Below are positions 49,701 through 56,470 of a stretch of 64,000 bases of DNA, piece by piece. Source of the DNA: Corynebacterium sphenisci DSM 44792 (GTDB taxonomy: Bacteria > Actinomycetota > Actinomycetes > Mycobacteriales > Mycobacteriaceae); contig NZ_CP009248.1 of NCBI RefSeq assembly GCF_001941505.1, positions 310,001 through 374,000 on the forward strand, read 5' to 3'. The first letter of the stretch is position 1. Every line of letters starts with the position of its first letter. The translations under genes and the position numbers were made by a program. A model generated the notes under the pieces. The model was given only the letters and a program-made list of their open reading frames with translations. It was not told the DNA's origin and did no database searches.

Positions 49701-50588
49701 GGCGGCGACTCCCTGGCCGCGATGCGGCTGCTCGGCCGGCTGCGGCCGAGGCTGCCGGAGCTCACCGTGGTGCAGATCGTCGAGGGCGGCTCCCCCCGGG
49801 AGATCGCCGCCCGGCTCGGCGGCGATGGCGCCGGCGCCCGGCTGCTCGCCCCGCTGCGCGGCGGCTTCGGCGCGCCCCTGGTGTGCGTGCACCCCGCCGG
49901 CGGGGTGGCGCTGCCCTTCACCCCGCTGGCCGCGACACTGCCCTGGCCCACCCCGGTGGCCGGGATCTCGCTGCCCGCCCCCCGGCCGGAGGTCCCCGAC
50001 CTGGCGGGCCTGGCCGAGCGCTACGTCGAGGCGCTGCGCCGGGAACTGCCCGAGGGGCCCTACCGGCTGCTCGGCTACTCCTTCGGCGGCCAGGTGGCCC
50101 ACGCCATGGCCGCCCGGCTGCAGGCCGCCGGCGCCGAGGTGGATTTCCTCGGGGTGCTCGACGCCTACCCCTGCGGGCACGGGCCGGGGGTGGGCGAACC
50201 CGATGCGGAGCTGCGCGAGCGGCTGGCCGCCGCGGAGGCCGGCGAACTGCCCGCCGCGGAGATCGCCGCGGTGGCCGGGATCCCGCCCGCGGCGGCGGCC
50301 CGGGCGGCCGCCGCCGGGGTGGACATCGCCGGCAACCTGCTCTACTGCGGGCGGCTGCTGCGCACCGCGACCCCGGTGCGCTACGAGGGGGAGGTCGCCG
50401 TGGTGGCGGCCACCCGGCCCTCCCCGGGCGCCCCGGCCGCGGACGGCTGGGACCCCATCGCCGCCTGGCGGGGGGAGCCCGGGATCACCGCGGTGCACGC
50501 GACCCGGCTGGACCTCGACCACGCCGGACTGGTCGGGGAGGACGGCGCCGCCCAGGTCGCCGCCTTCCTCGCCGGGCTGCGGCCCTAG
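43800..50588 (+). CDS. Siderophore NRPS, C-A-T-(degenerate E/C)-C-T-TE
   Basis: Predicted product is 2262 residues. C1 has HHVAVDG at residues 151-157. A has TSGSTGTPKG around 607-616, an Asp at 660 equivalent to the amino-group-binding residue, and LYGPTE at 751-756. T1 has GGGDSI with Ser 1006. A region at ~1035-1440 looks like an epimerisation or condensation domain, but its core reads HPAALDA (1181-1187), so the second, catalytic His of HHxxxDG is Pro. C2 has HHLLTDG (1582-1588). T2 has GGDSL with Ser 1971. TE has GYSFGG with Ser 2094, Asp 2121 and His 2241. The second module has no A domain and needs one in trans. C1 presumably accepts DHB from the aryl carrier. Confidence 0.9.
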   Translation: MAQHPEHTVRPDAVALPLTAAQQAIVDACGLAGHPGHYIVGEVLELTGAGIDPDRVAAAVAATAAEAEVLRLRLRERDGAWTQEVAPEPPPAPEPVDLRAAPDPRALAAAVVDAERAGLAEATADLAGVPLSRYRLLRLAEDELWCVQLYHHVAVDGYSAHLLTRRIAEHHRALVAGTAPRPPRFAPIADLVAADRAYAAGAEHAADRRFWVGRLAAAPVAAGREDQVGDGAAAMTTVRTLDPAARGRLTELARAHRVGWTDLVLAAHAALLRRITGQPEVTIAMPMLARTTPAALRTPLMLVNMLPLTVPVDPEAPLVELAAAIRAELAAIRPHSRFPGSALARAAGRPEAAALLHGMGANVKAFDARFDFGGPAARLRNVAGGPPEDLVLVVAPAPDGSVDLAFEHDPRNTPPELAAGRLDRIRAILDGACADPAAPVGALGAGTGARWRAAAPGKPAGSPAPSAAERIDALAGGDPGRAALVVEAADGSGAELRMSAAELLAAVRALARRVRAGAPRGAVVAVTARRSAEQVIALLACLHAGRTAVVADPGGGARTDAVLAAADPALVLDDAALAGARHPDPAAAGPRDWPDPDPEEIAYLMFTSGSTGTPKGVRVPHRALAALLAGHAAGLHPEVLAALPAGTAPAVGHTAPLHFDAAIDQLAWLFAGARVHLLPEALLLAPAACAGRLAAAGIGILDATPSLLAPLLELGLLERCPDLAAILCGGEPMPQDLWDRLAAAGVAAWNLYGPTEATVDALAARVRPGPVHLGEPVPGMTAAAVDLDGAEVPPGEWGELVLAGPQIAAGYLGADAAAFGVLETAGGAAAPAYRTGDRVRREPGRGWVFGGRLDDQLEVRGHRVEPGEVEALLRGAPGVADAAAAADAAGGATRLVAAVRPADPADAAPAAAAALARRVTADLARHAPAWLVPGGIAVVDRLPVTAQGKTDRRAVAALVAAAAGDPAAGPRDEAGRFLAAEIGAVLGVDPDRVRLDLDFISGGGDSIAALRVAAACARAGRRLDAAELLGPAPLAELAARLPGPGAAAGADPGPGAAGPLGRVPADPARVGAGGCWTTLVEPDRPVPARALAAAAGDLVASYGALRAIAAGPAGAPGELLVPRTPAAAAERIGAGCVDQAPAGAGPGELLALARAGVDPGRGRMWRLARAADGRRIAVAAHPAALDAESFAMLLRRLRARLVAGAAVDPVDARPTWRGAAVAAAGAAPRRPDPAAGGDGGGAGAVAAVELPPAVAAAAAAGGPIAEAYRCDPRACCAAAARLAGAHPVQVAVRPPWAAGVLGALAAPRVLPAAEPAPTARADDPDRARRVLLDTKERLLAGPGDAGPAAVTVEVIDEPVAEAPGPAGMARITVVLPGPGAARPTGRVLVAGLDPEPARALAEAVARSLGVLAAAARLCPGASPADLRGLLDQDRIDAHEARLGPLADAFGTTPMQRALLARRTAAGPGGGYVVAAGIDLHGPVDPGRLRAAFAALMRRHPVLRAGFDPEAPGGPLHLIPRRAAPPWRTLDLRDLPEEAGLAAAAAVQRDYAARDIDVTAPPLLAATLVLLPGERSRLVLGNHHLLTDGWSTPVLLRDLLELYHGRDPQPARPADFADHVARIAARDAAADRARWSRLLADLPGGTLLSVAAPPEAGEAPAALADLDWPADAPDRAEVAARIAEAAPAGTATVLPVPLPAATAAALPERARELGLTPATLVQAAWAVALAGALGLRDVVFGVTLAGRDPALPGVEATVGMFITTLPMRLRVDPAATLAELAADAAGMGRELAGLQATALPEAEAAGGVGPLFDSVVVHDNHPVADGDPDADPAAESPRVGRVLTSGRAEVPLAVVAPPGEDAGLGVAHEPELISPRVAVALAGRLARALTALVADPAAPTGPLLGDPEVATPGAAPEPAPAAPVAEAAPTADAAAGEPDRGAIADTIAEAMAGLLGRPVAAGDNFFTIGGDSLAAMRLLGRLRPRLPELTVVQIVEGGSPREIAARLGGDGAGARLLAPLRGGFGAPLVCVHPAGGVALPFTPLAATLPWPTPVAGISLPAPRPEVPDLAGLAERYVEALRRELPEGPYRLLGYSFGGQVAHAMAARLQAAGAEVDFLGVLDAYPCGHGPGVGEPDAELRERLAAAEAGELPAAEIAAVAGIPPAAAARAAAAGVDIAGNLLYCGRLLRTATPVRYEGEVAVVAATRPSPGAPAADGWDPIAAWRGEPGITAVHATRLDLDHAGLVGEDGAAQVAAFLAGLRP

Positions 50589-50594
50589 GCCGCG

Positions 50595-50620
50595 CCCGGC
50601 CGCGGCCGGCCGCGGCCGGG
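50595..50620. terminator. Palindrome between convergent genes
   Basis: A perfect 26-bp self-complementary sequence (CCCGGCCGCGGCC and its complement) lies just after the NRPS stop, at the end of the convergent acyltransferase gene. Confidence 0.55.
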
Positions 50621-51334
50621 TCAGCCCCCGAGGGGTGCGGGGGCCTCCCCGGGGGTGGCCTCGAGGAGCAGAGCCGGGCGCACCTCCGGGATCTCCCCCG
50701 GGTCCTTGCGCAGGATCAGCAGGTGGAAGGTGCGCCCGGGCAGCCGGTGCCAGCCGCCGTCGAAGCTGCCCGCGCGCAGGGCCACCTTCCGGGCCGCCCG
50801 GTTGCGCCAGTCCGGGTCGAAGACCACCCGCTCGAACTCGGGCTCCATCTCCATCGCCTGGGTCAGCCCGGTGGCCAGCATCAGCCCCGCCCGGCCATGG
50901 CCGGTGGCGGCCGGATCCCCGAAGCCGATGTGCACCCCGATGTCATGCGGGCGGGCCCGGTAGGTCAGGCCCACCACATCCCGGCCCGGCCGGTACAGCT
51001 CCAGGTAGGCGGCCGGTTCACCGGCGATGGTGAGCAGCACCGGCACCGAGTAGGTGCCCGCGTTCTGCGCCCGGATCCGCCGGGCCCACCAGGATTCCGG
51101 GTTGGCGAACTCCCAGGCCCGCGCCAGATGCGGGCGGTTCATCCACTCCGCGACGGTGGCGATATGCGGGCTGTCGTCCTCGATCCGGGCCAGGTGGTAT
51201 TCCCCGGCCAGCGGGGGCACCGGGGGAGCCCCGGCGGCGCGGAACGCCGCGTCGGCGTCGGTGCGCTCCCGGGGCAGGTCCGGGTTGGCGAACTCCCCGG
51301 GCAGTGCGGCGTACGGTCCGGCGGCCTGCGGCAT
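50621..51334 (-). CDS. Siderophore lysine N-acyltransferase (IucB/MbtK-like GNAT)
   Basis: Predicted product is 237 residues. The segments VAEWMNRPHLARAWEF, PAAYLELYRPGRDVVG, DIGVHIGFGDP and VVFDPDWRNRAARKVALRAG follow the IucB/RhbD/MbtK family, GNAT enzymes that acylate the N6-hydroxyamino group of lysine-derived siderophore building blocks. Together with the MbtG-like hydroxylase it would create a hydroxamate iron ligand. ATG 51334 has a GGAGAAAGG ribosome binding site. Acetyl is the likely donor by analogy with IucB; a longer acyl group is possible. Confidence 0.82.
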   Translation of the reverse strand: MPQAAGPYAALPGEFANPDLPRERTDADAAFRAAGAPPVPPLAGEYHLARIEDDSPHIATVAEWMNRPHLARAWEFANPESWWARRIRAQNAGTYSVPVLLTIAGEPAAYLELYRPGRDVVGLTYRARPHDIGVHIGFGDPAATGHGRAGLMLATGLTQAMEMEPEFERVVFDPDWRNRAARKVALRAGSFDGGWHRLPGRTFHLLILRKDPGEIPEVRPALLLEATPGEAPAPLGG

Positions 51335-51568
51335 GGCGGCCCTTTCTCCCGATGACGTCCGCGCCGGGCGGCGCGGGCGAGTTGAGCCTACCCTGATCGG
51401 GGCGGCCGCCCCCGTCCGGGGCCCGCCCCCGAACCGGACCGGGCCCGGCGGCGCCCTGCGCGCCCGGGGCGGGGCCCCGTCCGGGGGCGGCCGGCCGGCC
51501 CCCGGGCAACGCCGTTCGCCGCCGGGGCCGGGTCATCGCAGGTGGGGTGGGTTCTGCACGGGGATAGA

Positions 51569-51601
51569 TCAGGCGGGCCTATCTTTGCTAGGCTTCCCGC
51601 A
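51569..51601. promoter_or_regulatory. Overlapping iron-box-like sites upstream of the binding-protein gene
   Basis: TCAGGCGGGCCTATCTTTG (51569-51587) and an overlapping site with core TAGGCT (51583-51601) each match about 11 of 19 DtxR consensus positions. They end 31 bp before the lipoprotein start. Weak individually; position supports them. Confidence 0.35.
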
Positions 51602-51632
51602 GCCAGCATGTTTCCACAGGAAGGCTTCGAGA

Positions 51633-52610
51633 ATGACGGGATCCCGTCACATCCGCCGCTTCAGCACGGCCCTGCTCATGATGATCGCGGCGCTGCTCGC
51701 GCTCCCGGCCTGCTCGGTGGTCGACAACGTCACCGGCGGCGGGGGCGAGGAGATCACCGTCACCCACGCCTGGGGCACCGACCAGTACCCGTACAAGCCG
51801 AAGAAGGTCGTCGCCATCGGCACCGGGGTGGACAACCTGCTCGCCCTGGGGATCACCCCGGACGCGGTGGTCACCCGCCCGGACGACGAATCCGCGGAGT
51901 GGAAGAAGGACAAGCTCGCCGACGTGCCCCGGATCGACTCCGCGGACGTCACCGCGGTGCCGGTGGAGGAGATCGCGGATCTGGAGCCGGACATCATCGT
52001 CGGCGACTCCTACCGGGTCTCCCAGCCCATCTACGACATGATGAAGCCGATCGCCCCGGTGCTCGGCGGCATGGGCGTGGACGGGGAGGGCCTGGGCTGG
52101 AAGCCGCAGCTGGTCGCCCTGGGCCGGATCTTCGGCGAGGAGCGCAAGGCCATGGAGATCATCGAGGCCGATACCGCGGCCTTCGAGGAGGTCCAGCGGC
52201 GGCTGCCCGGGTTGGCGGACAAGACCGCCCTGGTGGCCCAGCACCGCGGCGGGCAGTTCTACGCCATCGCCGACCCGGCGAACCCCTCCAACGACTTCTT
52301 CGCGGATCTGGGCATGGGCCTGCCGCGGAAGTTCGCCGAAGGCGAGCTGGAGGCCACCCTCGGCCGGGTGGCGATCTCCCCGGAGAACATCGAGGACCTC
52401 ACCGCCGACCTGCTGGTGCTCTTCGCCGCGGACGGGATGGACGCGGTGCGCAAGGTCCCCGGCTACGACGAGCTGCCGGAGGTCGCCCGCGGCACCGCCG
52501 TGGAGCACAACGAGCCGATTTCCGCGGCGCTGAACGTGCCCTCGCCGCTGAACCGGCGCTGGGCCCTGGAGAAGCTCACCCCCGTCCTGGAGAAGGTGGC
52601 CAACACCTGA
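51633..52610 (+). CDS. Ferric siderophore-binding lipoprotein
   Basis: Predicted product is 325 residues. A lipoprotein signal peptide ends in the lipobox ALPAC (Cys 27). The FepB/FhuD-like fold follows: TVTHAWGTDQYPYKPKKVVA, VDNLLALGITPDAVVT, IADLEPDIIVGDSYRVSQPI and DLLVLFAADGMDAVRKVPGY. It should capture the ferric siderophore at the outer face of the membrane for the FepDGC importer. ATG 51633 follows AGGAAGG; longer in-frame extensions lack a signal sequence. It has its own promoter region with iron-box-like sites. Confidence 0.88.
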   Translation: MTGSRHIRRFSTALLMMIAALLALPACSVVDNVTGGGGEEITVTHAWGTDQYPYKPKKVVAIGTGVDNLLALGITPDAVVTRPDDESAEWKKDKLADVPRIDSADVTAVPVEEIADLEPDIIVGDSYRVSQPIYDMMKPIAPVLGGMGVDGEGLGWKPQLVALGRIFGEERKAMEIIEADTAAFEEVQRRLPGLADKTALVAQHRGGQFYAIADPANPSNDFFADLGMGLPRKFAEGELEATLGRVAISPENIEDLTADLLVLFAADGMDAVRKVPGYDELPEVARGTAVEHNEPISAALNVPSPLNRRWALEKLTPVLEKVANT

Positions 52611-52740
52611 CCGGGCCGCCCGCCGGCATCCGGCGCGGCCACCGCATGACCCAGACCACCGAAAGCCCCCGGGACGCCCCGGGCGCCATGAACCGACCAG
52701 GCCGGCCCGCGGGGCCGGCCGCGCAAGGGAGCAGCACCGA

Positions 52741-53601
52741 ATGACCGACAAGGGCTTTGACGAGGACTACGACCCCGCCTACGGGGGCGACTTCGCCCCG
52801 GCGGAGGAGGACTACCCCGAGGAGGGCACGCGCTCGGGCGAGGGCGTGCACTGGCCGACGGTGCTCGCCGCCGCCGGCGCCTCGCTGCTGGTCGCCGCGC
52901 TGATCACCACCCTCGGGGTGGTGTGGGCGCTGCGCAGCGGCGATTCGGAGGACAAGGACGCCACGATCGCGATGTACGAGCAGCTGCTCGCCGCGGACGC
53001 CAAGCCGGTCTCCTCCGGCTCCGGATCGACCACGGCCGCCGACCACGGCACCCGATCCGGGGAGTCGCGCACCGCGGGCCGCGCCGGCTCCGGGGCCACC
53101 CGCTCCGGGGACGCGGGCCGCGCCGGCTCCGGGGCCACCCTGGACGGGGTCGACGCCGCGGAGGATCCGGATGCGGTGGACGACGGCGGCGACGCCGGCT
53201 ACGTCGACGACGGCGGCTCCGCCGATGACGGAGCGAATCAGGCGCTCGCACCGGACTGGGGGCCGGTGGAGGTCGACGACAACATGCACCTGCTGATGAA
53301 CCAGGGCACCGCCGACGCCACCATCGCCGAATACCTGGAGGCCGGCGCCGGCGGGGTGCCCACGGTCCGCGACATCCAGGCCCGCTTCGAGGCCGCCAAG
53401 CTGTTCTACAGCTGGGAGCTGGACTACGACAGCGTCTACATCGACGGTGACGCGCTCTACGCGGACCTGACCCTGACCCTGTCCGGGATGGGCACCAAGC
53501 CCTTCCCCATCTACTACCTCGACATCGACGCCGGCTGGCGCCTGTCCAACGAGAGCCTCTGCGACCTGGCCGAGCAGGCCCGCGTGGAATGCCGCACCTA
53601 G
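52741..53601 (+). CDS. Single-pass membrane protein with low-complexity linker, unknown function
   Basis: Predicted product is 286 residues. An acidic cytosolic N-terminus (~40 residues) precedes one membrane helix (LAAAGASLLVAALITTLGVV), a Ser/Gly/Thr- then Asp/Gly-rich linker (~85-170) with a tandem 13-residue repeat, and a compact C-terminal domain (VRDIQARFEAAKLFYSWELD, YADLTLTLSG, IYYLDIDAGWRLSN) predicted outside. The topology recalls Mce-associated or lipoprotein-like envelope proteins, but I do not recognise the family. Lies 130 bp after the binding-protein gene and 27 bp before a second membrane protein gene. Confidence 0.7.
   Translation: MTDKGFDEDYDPAYGGDFAPAEEDYPEEGTRSGEGVHWPTVLAAAGASLLVAALITTLGVVWALRSGDSEDKDATIAMYEQLLAADAKPVSSGSGSTTAADHGTRSGESRTAGRAGSGATRSGDAGRAGSGATLDGVDAAEDPDAVDDGGDAGYVDDGGSADDGANQALAPDWGPVEVDDNMHLLMNQGTADATIAEYLEAGAGGVPTVRDIQARFEAAKLFYSWELDYDSVYIDGDALYADLTLTLSGMGTKPFPIYYLDIDAGWRLSNESLCDLAEQARVECRT
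53073..53150 (+). repeat. Tandem 39-bp repeat within the membrane protein gene
   Basis: Two 39-bp units begin with an identical 28-bp core (53073-53100 and 53112-53139) and encode AGRAGSGAT-type 13-residue repeats in the linker. Confidence 0.75.
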
Positions 53602-53628
53602 GCGACCCGTCAACCAAGGGAGAATGAG

Positions 53629-54663
53629 ATGACCGAGCACGAAGCGAGCGAGACCCGCCGGGAGGCCCGCCGCCGCCGGCGCGCGGAGCGCCGCGCCGCA
53701 CGCGAGGAGGCCCGCGGGGCCCGCGGCAGCCGGAAGTCCGGGATCGCCTGGGCCGCGGTGCTGATGTCCGTCGGCGTCGCCGCGGTGGTCTCCGCCATGG
53801 TGGTCACCGTCGGCGCCGTCGGGGTGGCGGCGAAGGGGCCGGGTGAGCCCCGGCCCCGCGCGGTGGCCCTGTGGGAGCAGCGGATGAACGCCACCGAGGC
53901 TTCCGGGGGCGGCGCCGCCCAGGCCGCCCGGGGCCGCGGCGGCAGCCGGGAGGGCGCCCGCGCGGGCTCCTCCTCGCGCACCCGCTCGGGTGGAGGAGCC
54001 CAGCGGAAATCCGCGGCCCCGCGCACGCGCGGCTCCGCGGCCGCGCCGAAGAAGCGGGGTTCGGCGACCCGGCCCGGCGGCACCTCCGGCAGCCGGCGGC
54101 CCGGCTCCCCGGCCCGGCCCCCGGCCGATGGCGCCGGCGGCCCGGACCAGCCCGGCGGAAACGCCGGTCTGCCGGATCTCGCCGCCGCCATCGACCTCAT
54201 CTCCGGGCTGATCGGCTCCATCGGCGGGGGCAAGCCCGGCGGCGACGGCGGCCCCGACGGCGGCCCCGGCGGCATGCCCGCCGTGCCCGGCCTGCCCGGC
54301 AAGCCCGGTGCCGGCGGCGCCCCGGGCGGCGCCCCCGGCGGGGGCGCCCCCGACCCGGAGGGGCTGCTGCCCGGGATGAACGCGCTGCCCGATTTCGAGA
54401 CCATCGCCCGCTGCATCGGCGATCTCGGGGTGCCGATCGCCCCGGGCGGCGGCGAGGGCGGCCCCGGCCTGCCGGGGCTGCCCGCCCCCGGCGAGGGCAA
54501 GGGCCCCGGCGGCCTGCTGCCGGTGTCCCTGGTGCTCGACCAGGACGCCCTGGCCGGCGCCGGGATGCTCCAGGAGCTCATCGCCGATCTCGTCGCCACC
54601 GGCGGCATCACCCAGGGGACCATCGACCGGCTGCACGGCCGCTCCCTGGCCCTCTGCGGCTGA
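53629..54663 (+). CDS. Membrane-anchored Gly/Pro-rich protein, unknown function
   Basis: Predicted product is 344 residues. A very basic cytosolic N-terminus (ETRREARRRRRAERRAARE) precedes one membrane helix (~residues 38-65). The outside part begins with a basic Ser/Arg/Ala linker and continues with collagen-like Gly-Pro-rich stretches (GLPGKPGAGGAPGGAPGG) separated by short hydrophobic helices (LAAAIDLISGLIGSIGG, LPDFETIARCIGDLG). A Shine-Dalgarno GGGAG precedes ATG 53629. Possibly an envelope or surface protein linked to the preceding gene; no enzymatic motif. Confidence 0.7.
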   Translation: MTEHEASETRREARRRRRAERRAAREEARGARGSRKSGIAWAAVLMSVGVAAVVSAMVVTVGAVGVAAKGPGEPRPRAVALWEQRMNATEASGGGAAQAARGRGGSREGARAGSSSRTRSGGGAQRKSAAPRTRGSAAAPKKRGSATRPGGTSGSRRPGSPARPPADGAGGPDQPGGNAGLPDLAAAIDLISGLIGSIGGGKPGGDGGPDGGPGGMPAVPGLPGKPGAGGAPGGAPGGGAPDPEGLLPGMNALPDFETIARCIGDLGVPIAPGGGEGGPGLPGLPAPGEGKGPGGLLPVSLVLDQDALAGAGMLQELIADLVATGGITQGTIDRLHGRSLALCG

Positions 54664-54676
54664 TCCCGCCGGCGCC

Positions 54677-54720
54677 GACGGCGCCCGCCGCACCCGGCAT
54701 CGGGTGCCGCGGGCGCCGTC
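54677..54720. terminator. Bidirectional terminator hairpin
   Basis: Inverted repeat GACGGCGCCCGC-CG-CACCCG / CGGGTG-CC-GCGGGCGCCGTC with a GCAT loop, in the 77-bp gap between convergent genes. Confidence 0.8.
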
Positions 54721-54740
54721 CGCGTGCGCCGGGGGCGGGC

Positions 54741-55829
54741 CTAGCCGGGCAGGCCCAGCGCGGCGCGCACCGGGCCCAGCTTCGCCTCGGTCTCGGCGAC
54801 CTCCTCGGCCGGATCCGAACCGGCCACGATCCCGCCGCCGGCGTGCGCGATGACCTCCCGGCCGCGCAGCCGCGCGGAGCGGATCACCACCCGCCAGCGG
54901 CCGTCGCCGGAGCCGTCCGACCAGCCCACCGCCCCGGTGTAGAAGCCCCGGTCCGGCTCCTCGGCGGCGAGCACCGCGCGCACCGCCTCGGTGGGGTGCC
55001 CGCACACCGCCGGGGTGGGGTGCAGCGCGGCGGCCAGGGCCAGCGCCGGGGTGCGCCGATCCCGCAGGGTGCCGGTGATCCGGGTGCCCAGATGCCAGGT
55101 GTGCGAGGTGCGGGTCAGCGCCGGGGCGGGCACCTCCAGGCGGGTGCACCAGGGCCGCAGCACCCGGGCGATCTCGTCGACCACCCACTGGTGCTCGGCG
55201 ATGTTCTTCGCCGAGGCGAGCAGCCCCCGCGCCGCAGCCTCGTCCGCCACCGGGTCCGGCTGCCGGGGCACGGTGCCGGCCAGGGGATGGGAGACCACCA
55301 GCGCACCGCGTTTGCCGAGCAGCAGCTCCGGGCTGGAGCCGACCAGGTGGGCGGGCTCGGCGGAGTCGTCCAGGCGCAGCAGGTGCCCGTCCCCGGTGGC
55401 GGAGGCGGCGAGGAAACGGTCCAGCAGCGCCACCGGGTCCGCCGGGGCGGCCAGCCGGGCCCGCAGCGTCCGGGAGAGCACGATCTTGTCGAAGCGGCCC
55501 CGGTCGATGTCCGCCAGCGCGGCGCGCACCCGTCCGGCGTGCGCCGCCGGATCCGGGTGCACCTCCTCGGCCACCACCGCCGGCCAGACCCCGGCCCGGG
55601 CCGGGGCCCGGGTGCCGGAGCGGCGGAACCGGGCGGGCCGGAACAGCCGGGGCGGCTCCGCGGCGTGGAAGGGCAGGGCCCCGACCACCATCGCCTCCGG
55701 ATCCGCGGCCAGCGCCGCCAACGCCCCGGGCACCTCGTCGAACCGGCCGGCCACCCCATGGCCGGTGACCACCCCGGCGGCGTCGGCGAGCACGAAGCTC
55801 GGCGCCGAGGCGGGTGCCGCGGCGCTCAT
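54741..55829 (-). CDS. entC: Isochorismate synthase
   Basis: Predicted product is 362 residues of the chorismate-binding family. Motifs FDKIVLSRTL, VGSSPELLLGKRG, SHPLAGTVPR, AKNIAEHQWVVDEIARVLRP, LHPTPAVCGHP and GFYTGAVGW are diagnostic of EntC/DhbC-type enzymes. It converts chorismate to isochorismate, the first step to DHB. The start at 55829 overlaps the entB stop (ATGA), so entB and entC are one operon. Confidence 0.9.
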   Translation of the reverse strand: MSAAAPASAPSFVLADAAGVVTGHGVAGRFDEVPGALAALAADPEAMVVGALPFHAAEPPRLFRPARFRRSGTRAPARAGVWPAVVAEEVHPDPAAHAGRVRAALADIDRGRFDKIVLSRTLRARLAAPADPVALLDRFLAASATGDGHLLRLDDSAEPAHLVGSSPELLLGKRGALVVSHPLAGTVPRQPDPVADEAAARGLLASAKNIAEHQWVVDEIARVLRPWCTRLEVPAPALTRTSHTWHLGTRITGTLRDRRTPALALAAALHPTPAVCGHPTEAVRAVLAAEEPDRGFYTGAVGWSDGSGDGRWRVVIRSARLRGREVIAHAGGGIVAGSDPAEEVAETEAKLGPVRAALGLPG

Positions 55830-56470
55830 CGGGCGGCGCCGGGCGCGGCGAGGGCGGCCAGCGCCTCCGCGGTGTCGAGCACCCGGCCGCAGCGCCGGGC
55901 CACCCAGTCCACGGTGGTCCGGTGCTCCGCGGCGGAGAAGTCCGCGATCGCGTCGCGCACCAGGAAGGCCCGGATGTCGTTCATGAACGCGTCCGCGGCG
56001 GTCATCTGGCAGCCCATGTGCCCGTACACCCCGGTGATGAGCAGCTGATCCCGGCCGGCGAAGCGCAGCGCGGGCAGCAGGTCCGTGCGGGTGAGCGCGG
56101 AGTAGCGCCATTTCACGATCACCTCATGGCCCGGCCCCGGGGCCAGCTCGGCGATGATCGCGGCATCGCGCTCGGTCTGCAGCCCGTCGCCCCAGAACTC
56201 GGCGAGCAGCCCCCGCCGGGCGGGGGCCTGCGCCGGCGGCTGCGCCGAGTAGTACACCGGCGCCCCGGCGGCGTCCGCGGCGTCGACCAGCGCCCGGATA
56301 TTCGGCACCGTCGTGGCCATCGGCTCCGCGGCCCGGTCGTAGGGGTCGATGAAGTAGTTCTGCATATCGTGCACGAGCAGCGCGGCGCGGCCCGGATCCG
56401 GGGTCCAGGGCACCGCGGGCGGCGCTTCGGCCTCGGGGATGGGGTAGGGCGGGATCGGCGGAATCGCCAT
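55826..56470 (-). CDS. entB: Isochorismatase, single domain without aryl carrier
   Basis: Predicted product is 214 residues. Conserved segments AALLVHDMQNYFIDPYD, VYYSAQPPAQ, VIVKWRYSALTRTDL and ITGVYGHMGCQMTAADAFMN identify the isochorismatase half of EntB. EntB and DhbB are about 285-310 residues because they carry a C-terminal aryl carrier domain; here the protein ends at VDWVARRCGRVLDTAEALAA with no DSV carrier motif. The start ATG 56470 follows GAAAGAG; upstream open sequence overlaps the iron box and is rejected. Confidence 0.9.
   Translation of the reverse strand: MAIPPIPPYPIPEAEAPPAVPWTPDPGRAALLVHDMQNYFIDPYDRAAEPMATTVPNIRALVDAADAAGAPVYYSAQPPAQAPARRGLLAEFWGDGLQTERDAAIIAELAPGPGHEVIVKWRYSALTRTDLLPALRFAGRDQLLITGVYGHMGCQMTAADAFMNDIRAFLVRDAIADFSAAEHRTTVDWVARRCGRVLDTAEALAALAAPGAAR

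Noticed and set aside
43713..50522. A continuous open frame of more than 2200 codons on the - strand opposite the NRPS gene
   Set aside because: Its translation is Gly/Arg/His/Gln/Pro-rich without any domain motif, while the + strand shows ordered NRPS motifs. In DNA of this GC content stop codons are rare in all frames, so such shadows are expected.
53073..53150. Repeat considered as a CRISPR or insertion-site signature
   Set aside because: Only two 39-bp units in frame inside a coding linker, without spacers or flanking mobility genes.
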